A stretch of 33,676 nt of DNA. It comes from DASWHX01 sp036397995 (GTDB lineage: Bacteria; Bacteroidota; Bacteroidia; Cytophagales; Cyclobacteriaceae). The translations under genes were made by a program, and so were the position numbers. The stretch lies in NCBI GenBank assembly GCA_036397995.1, contig DASWHX010000095.1:1-33676 (forward strand), given 5' to 3'. Below are positions 1 through 8,505 of this stretch, one piece after another. The notes under the pieces were generated by a model. It did no database searches. It was not told where the DNA came from and saw only the letters and a list, made by a program, of their open reading frames with translations. How positions within the stretch are numbered: position 1 is the stretch's first letter; the number at the start of each line of letters is the position of its first letter.

Positions 1-1551
1 CTGGACAGCGATAGTAATTTGGGGCAGGCTTTGCGAAACAACGGCGTTGCTCCGGGTCAGATAAATCAGTATTTGCAAAATGTTCCTACTTACTGGGGCA
101 AACAGCCTGCTACTGCACCCTATTATTTGGGAGCGATAATGGTATTCCTATTCGTGTTCGGATTATTACAGAAAAATCCATACCTCAAAATTTGGATTAC
201 GAGCAGCATTATTCTCGGTATACTGCTAAGCTGGGGAAGTAACTTCTCCGGTTTTAATTATTTTATGTTTGACCACTTTCCAGGGTATAATAAATTTCGC
301 TCGGTATCCTTTGCTTTAGTAATACCCATTTTTCTTGCTCCTGTTCTAAGCAGTATCGGCTTAAATAATTTTTTGAAGAATCCGAATCAAGAATTGCTTA
401 AGAAGTTACTTTATGCCCTGGCAATCACCGGTGGTTTTGCCTTGCTGGTTATTATTTTTGCCGGGGCAGCCAGTTTCAGGGGAGCAGTGGATGCACAGTT
501 GGCTGAACAACCGTCATGGTTTCTTCAAGCTTTGAGAGAAGACCGTGAATCTTTGATGAGAGGGGATGCCATACGATCACTTATCTTAATTTTATTGAGC
601 GGCGGACTTATATGGCTAATCTTTATGAAGAAGGTCTCTCAAAATGCCGGTATTGCCGGGATTATTCTGCTCGCTCTAATTGATTCATTCAGTGTAAGTA
701 AACGATACCTTAACGAAGACAATTTCAAAGAAAGAGCCATTGAACAACAGTTCACACAAACAGAAGCCGATCAAAGAATTTTGCAGGACAATACTCCAGG
801 GTACAGGGTTTATAATTTGCTGGGGCCTTTTAACGAAGCCCGAACCTCTTACTTTCACCATTCCATAGGTGGATATCACGGTGCTAAAATCAGGAGATAT
901 CAGGATTTGATTGAAAATTGTTTGGCTGAAGAAACCAATGATCTAATCAGCGATTTACGATCCGGCATTCGTCAATTTGAAGATTACCCGGTCATTAATA
1001 TGCTGAACGCGAAATATCTCGTTGCAGGAGCCAGAGAATCCTCAGTTTTGGTGAACTCCAGTGCCTATGGAGCCGCGTGGCTGGCAACGGAGGTAATTAA
1101 AGTACAAAGTGCTGATGAAGAGCTTGATGCAGTTTGTTCAATTAAGAGTAAGCAACAGGCGGTGATAGATATTTCAAGATTTAATGTTGGAGAATCATCA
1201 TTCTCAGGTCTTGGTACGGTATCTCTTGATTCTTATGCCCCCAACTATTTAACCTATTCAGCAAAAGTGGAGGGCGCATCATTGCTAATATTCAGTGAAA
1301 TTTATTACCCGGAAGGATGGTCAGCCACTATCAACGGTGAGCCACTTCAGATTTTACGGGCCAACTATGTTTTGCGAGCGGCAGTAGTGCCGGCTGGCGA
1401 TCATGTTATCAAATTTACATTTGCCCCAGGATCTTATTCGAAAGGTAATAAAGTCATGCTTATTTTTTCCATCCTGATAATTTGTTTTTTCTTTTACGGT
1501 TTGTATTCAGAATACAAAGAAAGTAAAAAGGTTGAGTTGAAAAAATTATAA
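1..1551 (+). CDS. YfhO-family membrane protein, 5'-truncated by the window edge
   Basis: The reading frame is open from base 1 (ctg gac agc...), so this is the C-terminal part of a longer protein, and the TTG at 19 should not be taken as the start. The visible part has several hydrophobic segments (about residues 35-55, 60-75, 97-115, 133-155, 190-215), then a soluble extracytoplasmic portion, then one last membrane segment near the C-terminus. The closing region contains YYPEGWSATINGEPL, RANYVLRA and VPAGDHVIKF, the typical end of YfhO proteins. YfhO proteins are multi-spanning membrane proteins implicated in glycosylating cell-surface polymers; the substrate here is unknown. The gene is followed after 39 nt by a methyltransferase and then a flippase, which supports a surface-polysaccharide locus. 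I am confident of the family but not of a specific role. Confidence 0.85.
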   Translation: MDSDSNLGQALRNNGVAPGQINQYLQNVPTYWGKQPATAPYYLGAIMVFLFVFGLLQKNPYLKIWITSSIILGILLSWGSNFSGFNYFMFDHFPGYNKFRSVSFALVIPIFLAPVLSSIGLNNFLKNPNQELLKKLLYALAITGGFALLVIIFAGAASFRGAVDAQLAEQPSWFLQALREDRESLMRGDAIRSLILILLSGGLIWLIFMKKVSQNAGIAGIILLALIDSFSVSKRYLNEDNFKERAIEQQFTQTEADQRILQDNTPGYRVYNLLGPFNEARTSYFHHSIGGYHGAKIRRYQDLIENCLAEETNDLISDLRSGIRQFEDYPVINMLNAKYLVAGARESSVLVNSSAYGAAWLATEVIKVQSADEELDAVCSIKSKQQAVIDISRFNVGESSFSGLGTVSLDSYAPNYLTYSAKVEGASLLIFSEIYYPEGWSATINGEPLQILRANYVLRAAVVPAGDHVIKFTFAPGSYSKGNKVMLIFSILIICFFFYGLYSEYKESKKVELKKL

Positions 1552-1590
1552 CGTGATTCATCAAGCTGCTAAATATCAAAAACCATTGAA

Positions 1591-2109
1591 GTGAACTCAT
1601 ACAAAGAAAGACGATACACAAAAACAATTTCGTTTCTCGAAAAAGTTGCCCCGCCTCCGTTAAGAATCCTGGACCTGGGTACCGAAAATCCATTTAGCGA
1701 GATTATGAAACAAAAAGGATACGAGGTCTGTAACACAAATGGTGAAGATCTTGATGTTGAGTTTGATGTGGTGAATCATTATAGGGTTGACATGGTAGCA
1801 GCTTTCGAAATTTTTGAACATATGCTGGCGCCTTTTAATATCCTTAAAGAAATCAAGTGCAGCCGAATGGTAGCATCCGTGCCGCTTAAGCTGTGGTTTG
1901 CCAGCGCTTATTGGAATGAAAAAGATGACTGGGATAAGCACTACCATGAATTTGAACCAAAGCAATTTGATTTCCTGCTCAGAAAGACCGGATGGAAAAT
2001 TGTTGCCTCTGAAAAATGGACCTCAGCAAATCCCTGGAAGTTTGGAATACGACCATTTCTAAGAAATTTTGTTCCAAGGTATTATATTGTTTATTGCGAA
2101 AAAATCTGA
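1591..2109 (+). CDS. small class I SAM-dependent methyltransferase-like protein
   Basis: This 172-residue protein starts with GTG. It contains a glycine-poor version of the SAM-binding motif I (RILDLGTENPFSE, residues 26-38), followed by an acidic segment and a FEIFEHM stretch near residue 72. That order resembles class I methyltransferases, in which an E-x-x-E-H motif follows motif I. It is shorter than a typical 220-280-residue enzyme, and the segment between motif I and the FEIFEHM stretch is compressed. The gene lies between a YfhO-family gene and a flippase and overlaps the flippase start by one base (TGATG). It is therefore probably co-translated and may modify a sugar or lipid-linked glycan; that role is inferred from context. 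The methyltransferase assignment rests on the motif alone. Confidence 0.65.
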   Translation: MNSYKERRYTKTISFLEKVAPPPLRILDLGTENPFSEIMKQKGYEVCNTNGEDLDVEFDVVNHYRVDMVAAFEIFEHMLAPFNILKEIKCSRMVASVPLKLWFASAYWNEKDDWDKHYHEFEPKQFDFLLRKTGWKIVASEKWTSANPWKFGIRPFLRNFVPRYYIVYCEKI

Positions 2110-3596
2110 TGGGAATTGTAATCAGGCAAAGCTTTTATAACTCAATTTTTTCCTACCTGGGAGTAATCATTGGATTTATTAATGTTATCTTCCTTTTCCC
2201 CGCTTTTCTATCCGAAGTAGATATTGGATTATACCGCGCCATACAAAATGCTTCTTTACTGCTATTGCCCTTTGCAACTTTTGGACTTCAGGCCAGCACC
2301 CTGAAATTTTTTCCCGAAGCCCAACAGAAGGAAAGTACGCAGGATCAATTCCTTGGATTTATGCTTGTAGCGGTAACCTTTTTTTATCTGATTTTTTTGG
2401 CCTTCTATTTCCTCTTTCAATCGGTTATTCATCAATATTTTGCCGAAAAAGCACAGCCACTGATAGATTCGTTCAACCTAGTATTAATACTCGTATTTAT
2501 TTTATCTTTCCAAACTGTTATTGAAGCCTATAGCCGGAATTTACTCAAAACTATATTCCCCGGCTTTCTGAGAGATTTTTTCTTTAGGTTTTTGATTTCT
2601 GTCTCTGTCTTGCTTTTTGCAATAAACCTGATTTCATTTGAGGCTCTGCTGAATTCATTAATTGGAATCTATTTGATAGTACTTCTACTATTATTGCTGT
2701 ACTTGTACAGAGATACAAATTTTCAGATCCGGCTTCCAACAACGAAAGCATTCGGCTCCCTGGGAAAAAGAATCCTCGGTTATAGTTTCTTTATTTTCCT
2801 TGGTTTCTCCGGTTCAACCATAATAGTGAATGTAGACAGTATCATGATCAGCTCGATGCTTGGTCTCGCTCAAACAGGGATTTATGTTACTGCTATGTAC
2901 ATGGGGAATATTATCGAGCTTCCAAAGCGATCCATTGGTCAAATAACCGCGCCTCTGCTGGCAAAAGCCTTTGAAGAAAAAAATTTAAAAGAAGTAGACT
3001 CACTTTATAAAAAAGTATCAATTAACCAGTCTGTTATTGGAACTTATTTATTGCTGGGAATTTTAGTTAACCTCGACAACATTTTCTCAATTATGCCAAA
3101 TTCAGAGGTTTTTGCTGCGGGCAGATACGTTGTTTTATTTATTGGGTTAGGAAAATTGATTGATATGATTTTCAGCTTCAACGGAGAAATAATCTTATTT
3201 TCTCACTTCTATAAATTCAATGTTACGGCAACCATCATCCTGGGAGTTTTGACCATTGCAACAAATTTGTTATTGATTCCCGTTTATGGAATTAGCGGCG
3301 CGGCATTTGCCTCCTTGCTTACCTTATTCTTATTCAATATCATTAAGTTTGTTTTCCTTAAGATTAAATTAAACATGCAGCCCTTTAATTTCAACACACT
3401 CAAAGTAATTGCATTCGGATTGATTACCTATTATTTGGTTTCCATTATACCACAATTACCTGTATGGATAGACCTGTTGATTCGATCTATTTTAGTTACA
3501 GTTATTTTTGGTAGCCTGATTTTGTTTTTCAAATGCTCGGAAGAAATTTCAAACCTGAGCCAGGGCGGTTGGAAACAACTTTTCAAGAAAAATTAA
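2109..3596 (+). CDS. polysaccharide/oligosaccharide flippase (Wzx/MATE-like family)
   Basis: This 495-residue, very hydrophobic protein has roughly 12-14 predicted membrane spans across its length. The N-terminus GIVIRQSFYNSIFSYLG followed by VIFLFPAFLS and a GLYRAIQNA segment is typical of lipid-linked oligosaccharide flippases of the MOP superfamily, which move undecaprenyl-linked glycan units across the inner membrane. I chose the ATG at 2109, not the upstream in-frame ATG at 2016, for two reasons: it gives the canonical family N-terminus, and it overlaps the methyltransferase stop as TGATG, a translational-coupling arrangement. The longer form would add 31 atypical residues inside the preceding gene. 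The stop codon overlaps the stop of the convergent wecB-like gene by 4 nt. The cargo glycan cannot be told from sequence. Confidence 0.88.
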   Translation: MGIVIRQSFYNSIFSYLGVIIGFINVIFLFPAFLSEVDIGLYRAIQNASLLLLPFATFGLQASTLKFFPEAQQKESTQDQFLGFMLVAVTFFYLIFLAFYFLFQSVIHQYFAEKAQPLIDSFNLVLILVFILSFQTVIEAYSRNLLKTIFPGFLRDFFFRFLISVSVLLFAINLISFEALLNSLIGIYLIVLLLLLLYLYRDTNFQIRLPTTKAFGSLGKRILGYSFFIFLGFSGSTIIVNVDSIMISSMLGLAQTGIYVTAMYMGNIIELPKRSIGQITAPLLAKAFEEKNLKEVDSLYKKVSINQSVIGTYLLLGILVNLDNIFSIMPNSEVFAAGRYVVLFIGLGKLIDMIFSFNGEIILFSHFYKFNVTATIILGVLTIATNLLLIPVYGISGAAFASLLTLFLFNIIKFVFLKIKLNMQPFNFNTLKVIAFGLITYYLVSIIPQLPVWIDLLIRSILVTVIFGSLILFFKCSEEISNLSQGGWKQLFKKN

Positions 3597-4678
3597 TGCA
3601 GGAACGTAACAACCTCATCTGCTATTATTTTGGCTGAATTCCCATTGCCATATAAGTGACTTTGGTGATTCCATTCCCGGGAACCTAAATTTTCATAAAA
3701 AGTTTCCAACTGATCTAATTTGCCACCTACAAGGAAATTAAAACCACCCTCAACTAGTTCAACCCATTCGGTTTCGTTGCGAAGCGTGAGGCAAAATTTA
3801 CCGGCAAAGTAAGATTCCTTTTGAAGTCCTCCGCTATCAGTCAAAACCATTTCACAATTTTCCAGCAGTTTGATCATATCAAGATAACCAACCGGATCGA
3901 TTAGCTCTATTCCATTTTCAACTTCAATCAATTCCATTTTTTTTCGTGTCCTGGGATGGCACGGGAAAACTACTCTTATCGATCTGCTCAACTTTCCAAT
4001 CGCGTGGAGCAACTGTGAAAGAGTTTTTGTGTCGTCTACATTGGACTGCCGATGAAGGGTAAGCAGCACATAATTACCTTTCTCAACGATCCCATCAATG
4101 GATGAAGATACCCTCTCCAGAGATTTTTGTCTATAAAACATAAAAGCATCTAACATCACATCTCCTGAAAGCACAATTTTTTGCTCTTCATGATTAAAAC
4201 CTTCCCGTAATAAATTGGAAACAGCATGCTTTGTCGGACAAAAAAGTAAATCACTAACGTGGTCGGTTAGAATCCTGTTTGTTTCTTCGGGCATCGACCG
4301 GTTGAAAGATCGCAAACCAGCTTCAACATGACTTAGCCTGTTTCCACTTTTCCGGGCTGCAATCGCGGCTGCAAGTGTAGAGGTAGTATCCCCATACACC
4401 ATTACCATATCAGGCCGGATGTCATTAAAAATTTCCTGCAACCCTAAAATCATCTCCCCGGTCATGGCAGCTTCATTCCTGGAATTAATTCCAAGGTTTT
4501 GATCCGGCTTTGGAATTTCCATCTCTTCGAAAAAGATTTCAGACATGTTGGGATCAAAGTGCTGACCTGTATGAATAATAATCTCACTCATGCCTTCCAA
4601 ACTTCTAAGATGCCTGGATACAACCGCTGCCTTTATAAATTGAGGCCTTGCTCCTACTACCGTTATTATTTTCTTCAC
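3593..4678 (-). CDS. wecB: non-hydrolysing UDP-N-acetylglucosamine 2-epimerase (WecB-like)
   Basis: This 361-residue protein matches the usual length of bacterial UDP-GlcNAc 2-epimerases, which interconvert UDP-GlcNAc and UDP-ManNAc in the cytoplasm to feed polysaccharide synthesis. Visible motifs, in order: VGARPQFIKAA (8-18); YGDTTSTLAAA with Asp97; HVEAGLRS with Glu119; MPEETNR with Glu131/132; TLHRQSN with His209; HPRTRKK (241-247); and TDSGGLQKESYFAGK (280-294). These correspond to the Asp, Glu, Glu and His known to be important in the E. coli enzyme. The gene's start overlaps the stop of the upstream glycosyltransferase by 4 nt, so the two are translationally coupled. The GDTTSTL and HVEAGLR context makes the non-hydrolysing type most likely. 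Related enzymes acting on other UDP-sugars cannot be excluded. Confidence 0.9.
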   Translation of the reverse strand: MKKIITVVGARPQFIKAAVVSRHLRSLEGMSEIIIHTGQHFDPNMSEIFFEEMEIPKPDQNLGINSRNEAAMTGEMILGLQEIFNDIRPDMVMVYGDTTSTLAAAIAARKSGNRLSHVEAGLRSFNRSMPEETNRILTDHVSDLLFCPTKHAVSNLLREGFNHEEQKIVLSGDVMLDAFMFYRQKSLERVSSSIDGIVEKGNYVLLTLHRQSNVDDTKTLSQLLHAIGKLSRSIRVVFPCHPRTRKKMELIEVENGIELIDPVGYLDMIKLLENCEMVLTDSGGLQKESYFAGKFCLTLRNETEWVELVEGGFNFLVGGKLDQLETFYENLGSREWNHQSHLYGNGNSAKIIADEVVTFLH

Positions 4679-5961
4679 CCTGATAAATGATTTAATTCCC
4701 GCGCCAATTTTTGAGTCAGTTCCCGACGAGAATATTTTTCGATATTTGATGTTGAAACCTGGCGGAAGTTTCTTTTAAACTCAAGATACATTTTTTCCAT
4801 GTAGCCAGAAATACCTGATACATCGTCAAAATCAAAAATGACTCCGCTGTTGGAATCAGAAATTATCTGCGCCACGTCCCCGTCAGTATCACCAATTGCC
4901 AATATCGGCTTTCCAGCTGCCATATATTCAAAGATTTTACCGCTAATAATTCCTTTGGAGTTAGGAGTTCTGTTAATTGGAAGCAGAAAAATCCATGCGT
5001 CTTGTTGAATGCGAACAACTTCTTCATGATCCACGTAGTTTATTTTCTCAACAAACGCTTCTATTCCTGCACGCTTAATTTCCTGAATTGCTGAATAGTC
5101 GGTTTTGCCGACTAATTTAATTTTTAATTCACTTTTGGCTTCTGGTATCTTTTGTAAGAAATTGGCGAAAGCACGCCAAAGAGCAGGATGACTTCTCGTT
5201 TTAGAAAGCAAACCCACATGAACGAAAGAAAAGACATTAGATACACTACTAACACTTTTGTAATCATCAGAATCATACCCGTTGGTTATAACTACCGTCC
5301 TTTTTGCACCAAGGTTTTGTAATTCATTTGCAAGAGTTTCTCCAACCGTTACCACCGTATCCGCAGTAGAAAGTACATCCTTCTCCAGTTCCCTGTGTCT
5401 TTTATCCGCCCACTTAGTGAGGTAGAGATCTTTGTAATAATCAATGTTTGTCCAGGGATCTCTAAAATCGGCAACCCATGTAACGTTCAATTTTCTCTTC
5501 AATCCTAATCCAATGAGGTGGAGGCTATGCGGAGGGCCCGTAGTAACAACAATGTTAACTGGATTTTCCTTTAAATAACCGGCGAGAAACTTAATTGAGG
5601 GTTTCACCCAAAAGATTCTGGGATCCGGAATAAAGAAATTGCCCCTGACCCACTGAAACATTTTTTGAATTATTCCGCTTTTTCCTTCTTTCAGAAAACT
5701 TACCGTTTGAGCATCTTTATTCCCTGTAATTTTTTTGTAGAGATTGTATGGTTCCCGGATTGGAGTTTTGATTATTTCTAAGTTTTGAGGAACATCTTTT
5801 TCCAGGCTTTTATCAATTACCGGAAATTCTCCCTGGTGGGGAGTATAGATTATGGACTCCCATGAAAAGCCTCTTAAGTATTTGGCGAATTTTAACCAGC
5901 GTTGTACTCCCGAGCCTCCACTTGGCGGCCAATAATAAGTGATTATAAGTACTTTTTTCAT
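4675..5961 (-). CDS. glycosyltransferase, GT4-type (GT-B fold)
   Basis: This 428-residue protein has the two-domain layout of GT-B glycosyltransferases. The N-terminal part opens with VLIITYYWPPSGGSGVQR (residues 4-21), the acceptor-side glycine-rich loop, and later has TTGPPHS and VADFRDPW segments common in this group. The C-terminal part has SGKIFEYMAAGKPILAIG, which contains the E-x7-E-like donor-binding region of GT4 enzymes (the Glu in FEYMA is clear). It probably transfers a sugar from a nucleotide donor in the cytoplasm during surface-glycan assembly. The ATG overlaps the miaA stop by one base, and its own stop overlaps the wecB-like start by 4 nt, so the three genes form one translationally coupled minus-strand unit. 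Donor and acceptor are unknown. A UDP-ManNAc donor would fit the neighbouring epimerase but is only an inference. Confidence 0.85.
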   Translation of the reverse strand: MKKVLIITYYWPPSGGSGVQRWLKFAKYLRGFSWESIIYTPHQGEFPVIDKSLEKDVPQNLEIIKTPIREPYNLYKKITGNKDAQTVSFLKEGKSGIIQKMFQWVRGNFFIPDPRIFWVKPSIKFLAGYLKENPVNIVVTTGPPHSLHLIGLGLKRKLNVTWVADFRDPWTNIDYYKDLYLTKWADKRHRELEKDVLSTADTVVTVGETLANELQNLGAKRTVVITNGYDSDDYKSVSSVSNVFSFVHVGLLSKTRSHPALWRAFANFLQKIPEAKSELKIKLVGKTDYSAIQEIKRAGIEAFVEKINYVDHEEVVRIQQDAWIFLLPINRTPNSKGIISGKIFEYMAAGKPILAIGDTDGDVAQIISDSNSGVIFDFDDVSGISGYMEKMYLEFKRNFRQVSTSNIEKYSRRELTQKLARELNHLSG

Positions 5962-6890
5962 TAATTCAAGTGCTCCCTGATGTGTTCCAAAATTAGGTCG
6001 TATTCATTAGGTTCAAACCAGGTAATCCCGGAATCTTTCCTGAACCAGGTAAATTGTCTTTTTGCATAGTTGCGACTATTCTTTTTCATAAGTTTCACAG
6101 ATTCCTCCAAAGTAATTTTGCCTTCCAGATATTCAAATGCTTCATTATATCCAACTGTCTGAAGGGAAGACTCATTCTTATATTTCATCATAGCCCGGGC
6201 CTCATCCATTAGTCCATCATCAATCATGGAATCAAGTCTTTGGTTTAAAGTATCATATAGTACTTCGCGCGACAACCCAATTCCAATTTTAATTACTTTA
6301 AATGGTCTGACTTTTTTCTTCCCTGACCGTAATTCTGAAAAAGGAAGTCCTGAACTTCGGATTACAGCAAGCGCTCGTATCACCCGGTGTGGATTCCTTC
6401 TGTCTACTTCTTCAAAATAAAATGGATCTTTTTTTTCCAATTCATTTAGCATATCTGATAAACCATTCGTTTCAAATTCCTTCTGGAGTTCTTTTTTAAT
6501 CTCAGATGGCACTTCAGGCAGGTCATCAAATCCCTCTAAAAACGCTTTTATATATAGACCACTTCCCCCACAGAGAATGGCAATTTTTTTTCTATTCATA
6601 ATACCAGCTGCAATTTTCAGTGCAACCCTTTCAAAATCGCCTGCAGTGAATTTTTCCTGAACAGAAATATAGTTTATAAGATGATGCTTAACTTTCGACA
6701 ATTGCTCATTAGTCGGTTTGGCCGTCCCGATATTTAGCTCCATATAAATCTGCCGGCTGTCTGCGGAGATAATTTCTGTATCAAAATACTGTGCAAGCTT
6801 GATCGCCAAATCAGTTTTACCCACTCCTGTTGGACCACAAATCACAATAATGCAATGATTTTCACTTTCCATTGGCCGTTTCGTTACCAT
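5961..6890 (-). CDS. miaA: tRNA dimethylallyltransferase MiaA
   Basis: MiaA transfers a dimethylallyl group to N6 of A37 in tRNAs that read codons beginning with U. This 309-residue protein is close to the usual length. It has a P-loop GPTGVGKT (19-26), the catalytic/tRNA-binding DSRQIY (44-49), IGTAKPT (54-60), KHHLINYISVQEKFTAGDF, a GGSGLYIKA segment, NPHRVIRALAV, and a C-terminal FTWFRKD. The start at 6890 adds six residues before a second Met (7); either is possible. It is the first gene of a minus-strand unit with the glycosyltransferase and wecB-like genes. That is an unusual partnership for miaA and probably reflects genome compaction, not shared function. A candidate promoter lies about 45-75 nt upstream. 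Confidence 0.97.
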   Translation of the reverse strand: MVTKRPMESENHCIIVICGPTGVGKTDLAIKLAQYFDTEIISADSRQIYMELNIGTAKPTNEQLSKVKHHLINYISVQEKFTAGDFERVALKIAAGIMNRKKIAILCGGSGLYIKAFLEGFDDLPEVPSEIKKELQKEFETNGLSDMLNELEKKDPFYFEEVDRRNPHRVIRALAVIRSSGLPFSELRSGKKKVRPFKVIKIGIGLSREVLYDTLNQRLDSMIDDGLMDEARAMMKYKNESSLQTVGYNEAFEYLEGKITLEESVKLMKKNSRNYAKRQFTWFRKDSGITWFEPNEYDLILEHIREHLN

Positions 6891-6935
6891 GCCCGATATT
6901 CAGAGATAGTCCAATGCCTTTGCTCTTAAGTAGTC

Positions 6936-6966
6936 CAAAAATGGCCAATATTGGCTCAAAATCAAA
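6936..6966 (-). promoter_or_regulatory. candidate promoter of the miaA unit
   Basis: Read on the minus strand, TTTG (6966-6963) is followed after 19 nt by CATTTTTG (6943-6936). This matches the Bacteroidota -33/-7 pattern (TTTG, then TAnnTTTG) with one mismatch in the -7 box. Transcription would start near 6930, giving a leader of about 40 nt before miaA. The spacer contains the perfect palindrome GCCAATATTGGC (6944-6955). The promoter call rests on pattern matching by eye. Confidence 0.4.
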
Positions 6967-7104
6967 TTTGTTCGCCTTAGCAGAATTAAACTTTTAAAAT
7001 AAATAATATAAAAACTTGAAAAATGACTTGGTTTTTCTGAAATTAACCTTGCAAGAATTTAAGAAGCGTATTCTGCCAACAAGAAACTAAACCCCAATCT
7101 CTCA

Positions 7105-7488
7105 ATGGAAAAGAGAATTCTGGTTGTCGATGACAGTTCAGTAATGCAAAATTTGGTCAAAAAAATTTTCGCGCAATTGGATTATGAGGTTGTTTCCGCA
7201 AAAAACGGCAATGAAGCTCTTGAAAAGCTGAAGAAACAAGACTTTAATGTAATTTTGATGGATATAAATATGCCCGTTATGGATGGCATGGAATGCACTA
7301 AACAAATAAGAAAACTGAAAAATAAGAAAGGCCAGCTGCCCATTATTGCAATTACGGGAAATTCGAAGAACTATGCATGGGACGACTTCAAAAAGGCGGG
7401 AATGAGCAAGTATTTGCAGAAACCATTGAACTTCGATGAATTGGTAGAAATTGTGAATAGTTACGTTAAAGATGATAATAAAGTATAG
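7105..7488 (+). CDS. single-domain response regulator (CheY-like receiver)
   Basis: This 127-residue protein is a complete receiver domain with no output domain. The acidic pair Asp9-Asp10, phospho-acceptor Asp53 (in LMDINMPVMDG), switch Thr84 (in AITGNS) and Lys106 (in LQKPL) are all present, so it should be phosphorylatable. Such proteins act through protein-protein interaction or phosphotransfer. No histidine kinase is adjacent; the nearest in the window starts at 20257 and no partnership can be shown. The 3' end overlaps the next gene by 17 nt in another frame, so it probably belongs to a unit with the 91-residue unknown, the metallo-hydrolase and the RqcH-like gene. A 214-nt gap separates it from the divergent miaA; I found no convincing plus-strand promoter there. 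Confidence 0.93.
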   Translation: MEKRILVVDDSSVMQNLVKKIFAQLDYEVVSAKNGNEALEKLKKQDFNVILMDINMPVMDGMECTKQIRKLKNKKGQLPIIAITGNSKNYAWDDFKKAGMSKYLQKPLNFDELVEIVNSYVKDDNKV

Positions 7489-7747
7489 CCAAAGTTTTCT
7501 CAATAAACTAGAAGACCTTTTCTCAGAAACTGATTACAGCCTTCGATATGAGAAAGGTAATTTTAAACCCGGACATTGCCTTATAAGGGATTCCAGGGTC
7601 GCGGTGATTAATAAGTATTATCCCCTGGAAGGAAAGATAAATGCCTTGGTAGAACTTATAAGGTCCATAGAAATAAGAACTGATCGCTTGAGCGAAAAAA
7701 ATCAAAAACTGTTTGAGGAGTTGTCTCAAATGGAGGCCAGGATTTGA
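7472..7747 (+). CDS. conserved-type small protein of unknown function (91 aa)
   Basis: I do not recognise a named domain. The protein starts with ATG inside the end of the response regulator gene (17-nt overlap), and its stop overlaps the TTG start of the next gene by 4 nt, so it is embedded in a coupled operon. It has no signal peptide or membrane segment. The middle contains SLRYEKGNFKPGHCLIRDSRVAVINKYY (23-50 region), a glycine/aromatic pattern that looks like a small beta-rich fold. The C-terminal third (residues 53-91) is a heptad-like helix rich in L, E, I and R, which could be a coiled coil. From memory, similar small proteins with a YEKG.FK.G.C pattern occur in Bacteroidota, but I cannot verify this here. 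A cytoplasmic, possibly oligomerising partner of its neighbours is the most I would infer. Confidence 0.75.
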   Translation: MIIKYSQSFLNKLEDLFSETDYSLRYEKGNFKPGHCLIRDSRVAVINKYYPLEGKINALVELIRSIEIRTDRLSEKNQKLFEELSQMEARI

Positions 7748-8505
7748 AAGTCACCTTTTTAGGAACAGGTACATCCCAGGGAGTTCCCGTAATTGCCTGC
7801 GAATGTGAAGTTTGCCGGTCTCTGGATTTTCGTGATAACAGAACCCGCTCATCCGTCTTGATTGAATATAAGGGTGTTTCAATTTTAATTGATGCAGGTC
7901 CTGATTTTCGATTTCAGATGCTGCGCGAAAGAGTTAAAAGGATTGATGCCGTTTTGTTTACGCACGCGCATAAAGATCATACCGCAGGTCTGGATGATAT
8001 CCGCTCCTTCAACTTCAGGCAAAAGTCGGTAATCCCAATTTATGGAACCCAGGAAGTATTGAATCAGATAAAGCAGGAGTTCAGGTATATTTTTGATGAT
8101 AAGTCCTATCCGGGGATCCCTCAGTTGTCACTAAATGTTATAGATGACCAATCGTTTAATATTAAGGGATTGGAGGTAATTCCGATTCCCGTAATGCATC
8201 ACAAAATGCCGGTGCTGGGATTCCGGGTTGGTAATTTCACCTATATTACCGATGCAAATGACATCCCTCCCTTAAGCAGAAGAGATATAGAGGGAACGTA
8301 TACCCTTGTTCTAAATGCCTTGCAAAAGGAACCTCATATTTCTCATTTCACCCTGGAAGAGGCTATTCAGGTTTCCAAAGAATTAAAAATTCCACAGACA
8401 TATTTAACTCACATAAGTCATAGACTGGGACTGCACCAAAAAGTAAGCGAGGAAATTCCCAAAGGAGTTGCATTGTCTTATGATGGACTTCAACTAACTT
8501 TTTAA
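7744..8505 (+). CDS. PhnP-like metallo-beta-lactamase-fold hydrolase
   Basis: This 253-residue protein starts with TTG, overlapping the previous stop by 4 nt. The N-terminus MKVTFLGTGTSQGVP is characteristic of the PhnP-like branch of the metallo-beta-lactamase fold. Metal ligands are clear: THAHKDH (His74, His76, Asp78, His79), His152/153 in PVMHHKMPV, Asp170 in YITDAND, and a late THISHRLG (His223/His226). Cys19, Cys21 and Cys24 form an N-terminal cysteine cluster that could bind a structural zinc, as in PhnP. E. coli PhnP is a cyclic ribose-phosphate phosphodiesterase, but no phn genes are nearby, so the substrate is open (a phosphodiester is likely). The next gene begins directly after this gene's TAA stop and in the same frame. 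Confidence 0.88.
   Translation: MKVTFLGTGTSQGVPVIACECEVCRSLDFRDNRTRSSVLIEYKGVSILIDAGPDFRFQMLRERVKRIDAVLFTHAHKDHTAGLDDIRSFNFRQKSVIPIYGTQEVLNQIKQEFRYIFDDKSYPGIPQLSLNVIDDQSFNIKGLEVIPIPVMHHKMPVLGFRVGNFTYITDANDIPPLSRRDIEGTYTLVLNALQKEPHISHFTLEEAIQVSKELKIPQTYLTHISHRLGLHQKVSEEIPKGVALSYDGLQLTF

Noticed and set aside
2016..2108. Longer N-terminus for the flippase from the ATG at 2016
   Set aside because: It lies inside the methyltransferase gene and adds residues unlike the family; the TGATG start at 2109 fits better.
7028..7051. TTG and TAACCTTG before the response regulator, considered as its promoter
   Set aside because: The 13-nt spacing is too short for the Bacteroidota pattern.
7138..7503. 121-codon minus-strand frame opposite the response regulator
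   Set aside because: The plus-strand receiver domain has all its catalytic residues; the opposite frame is a shadow.
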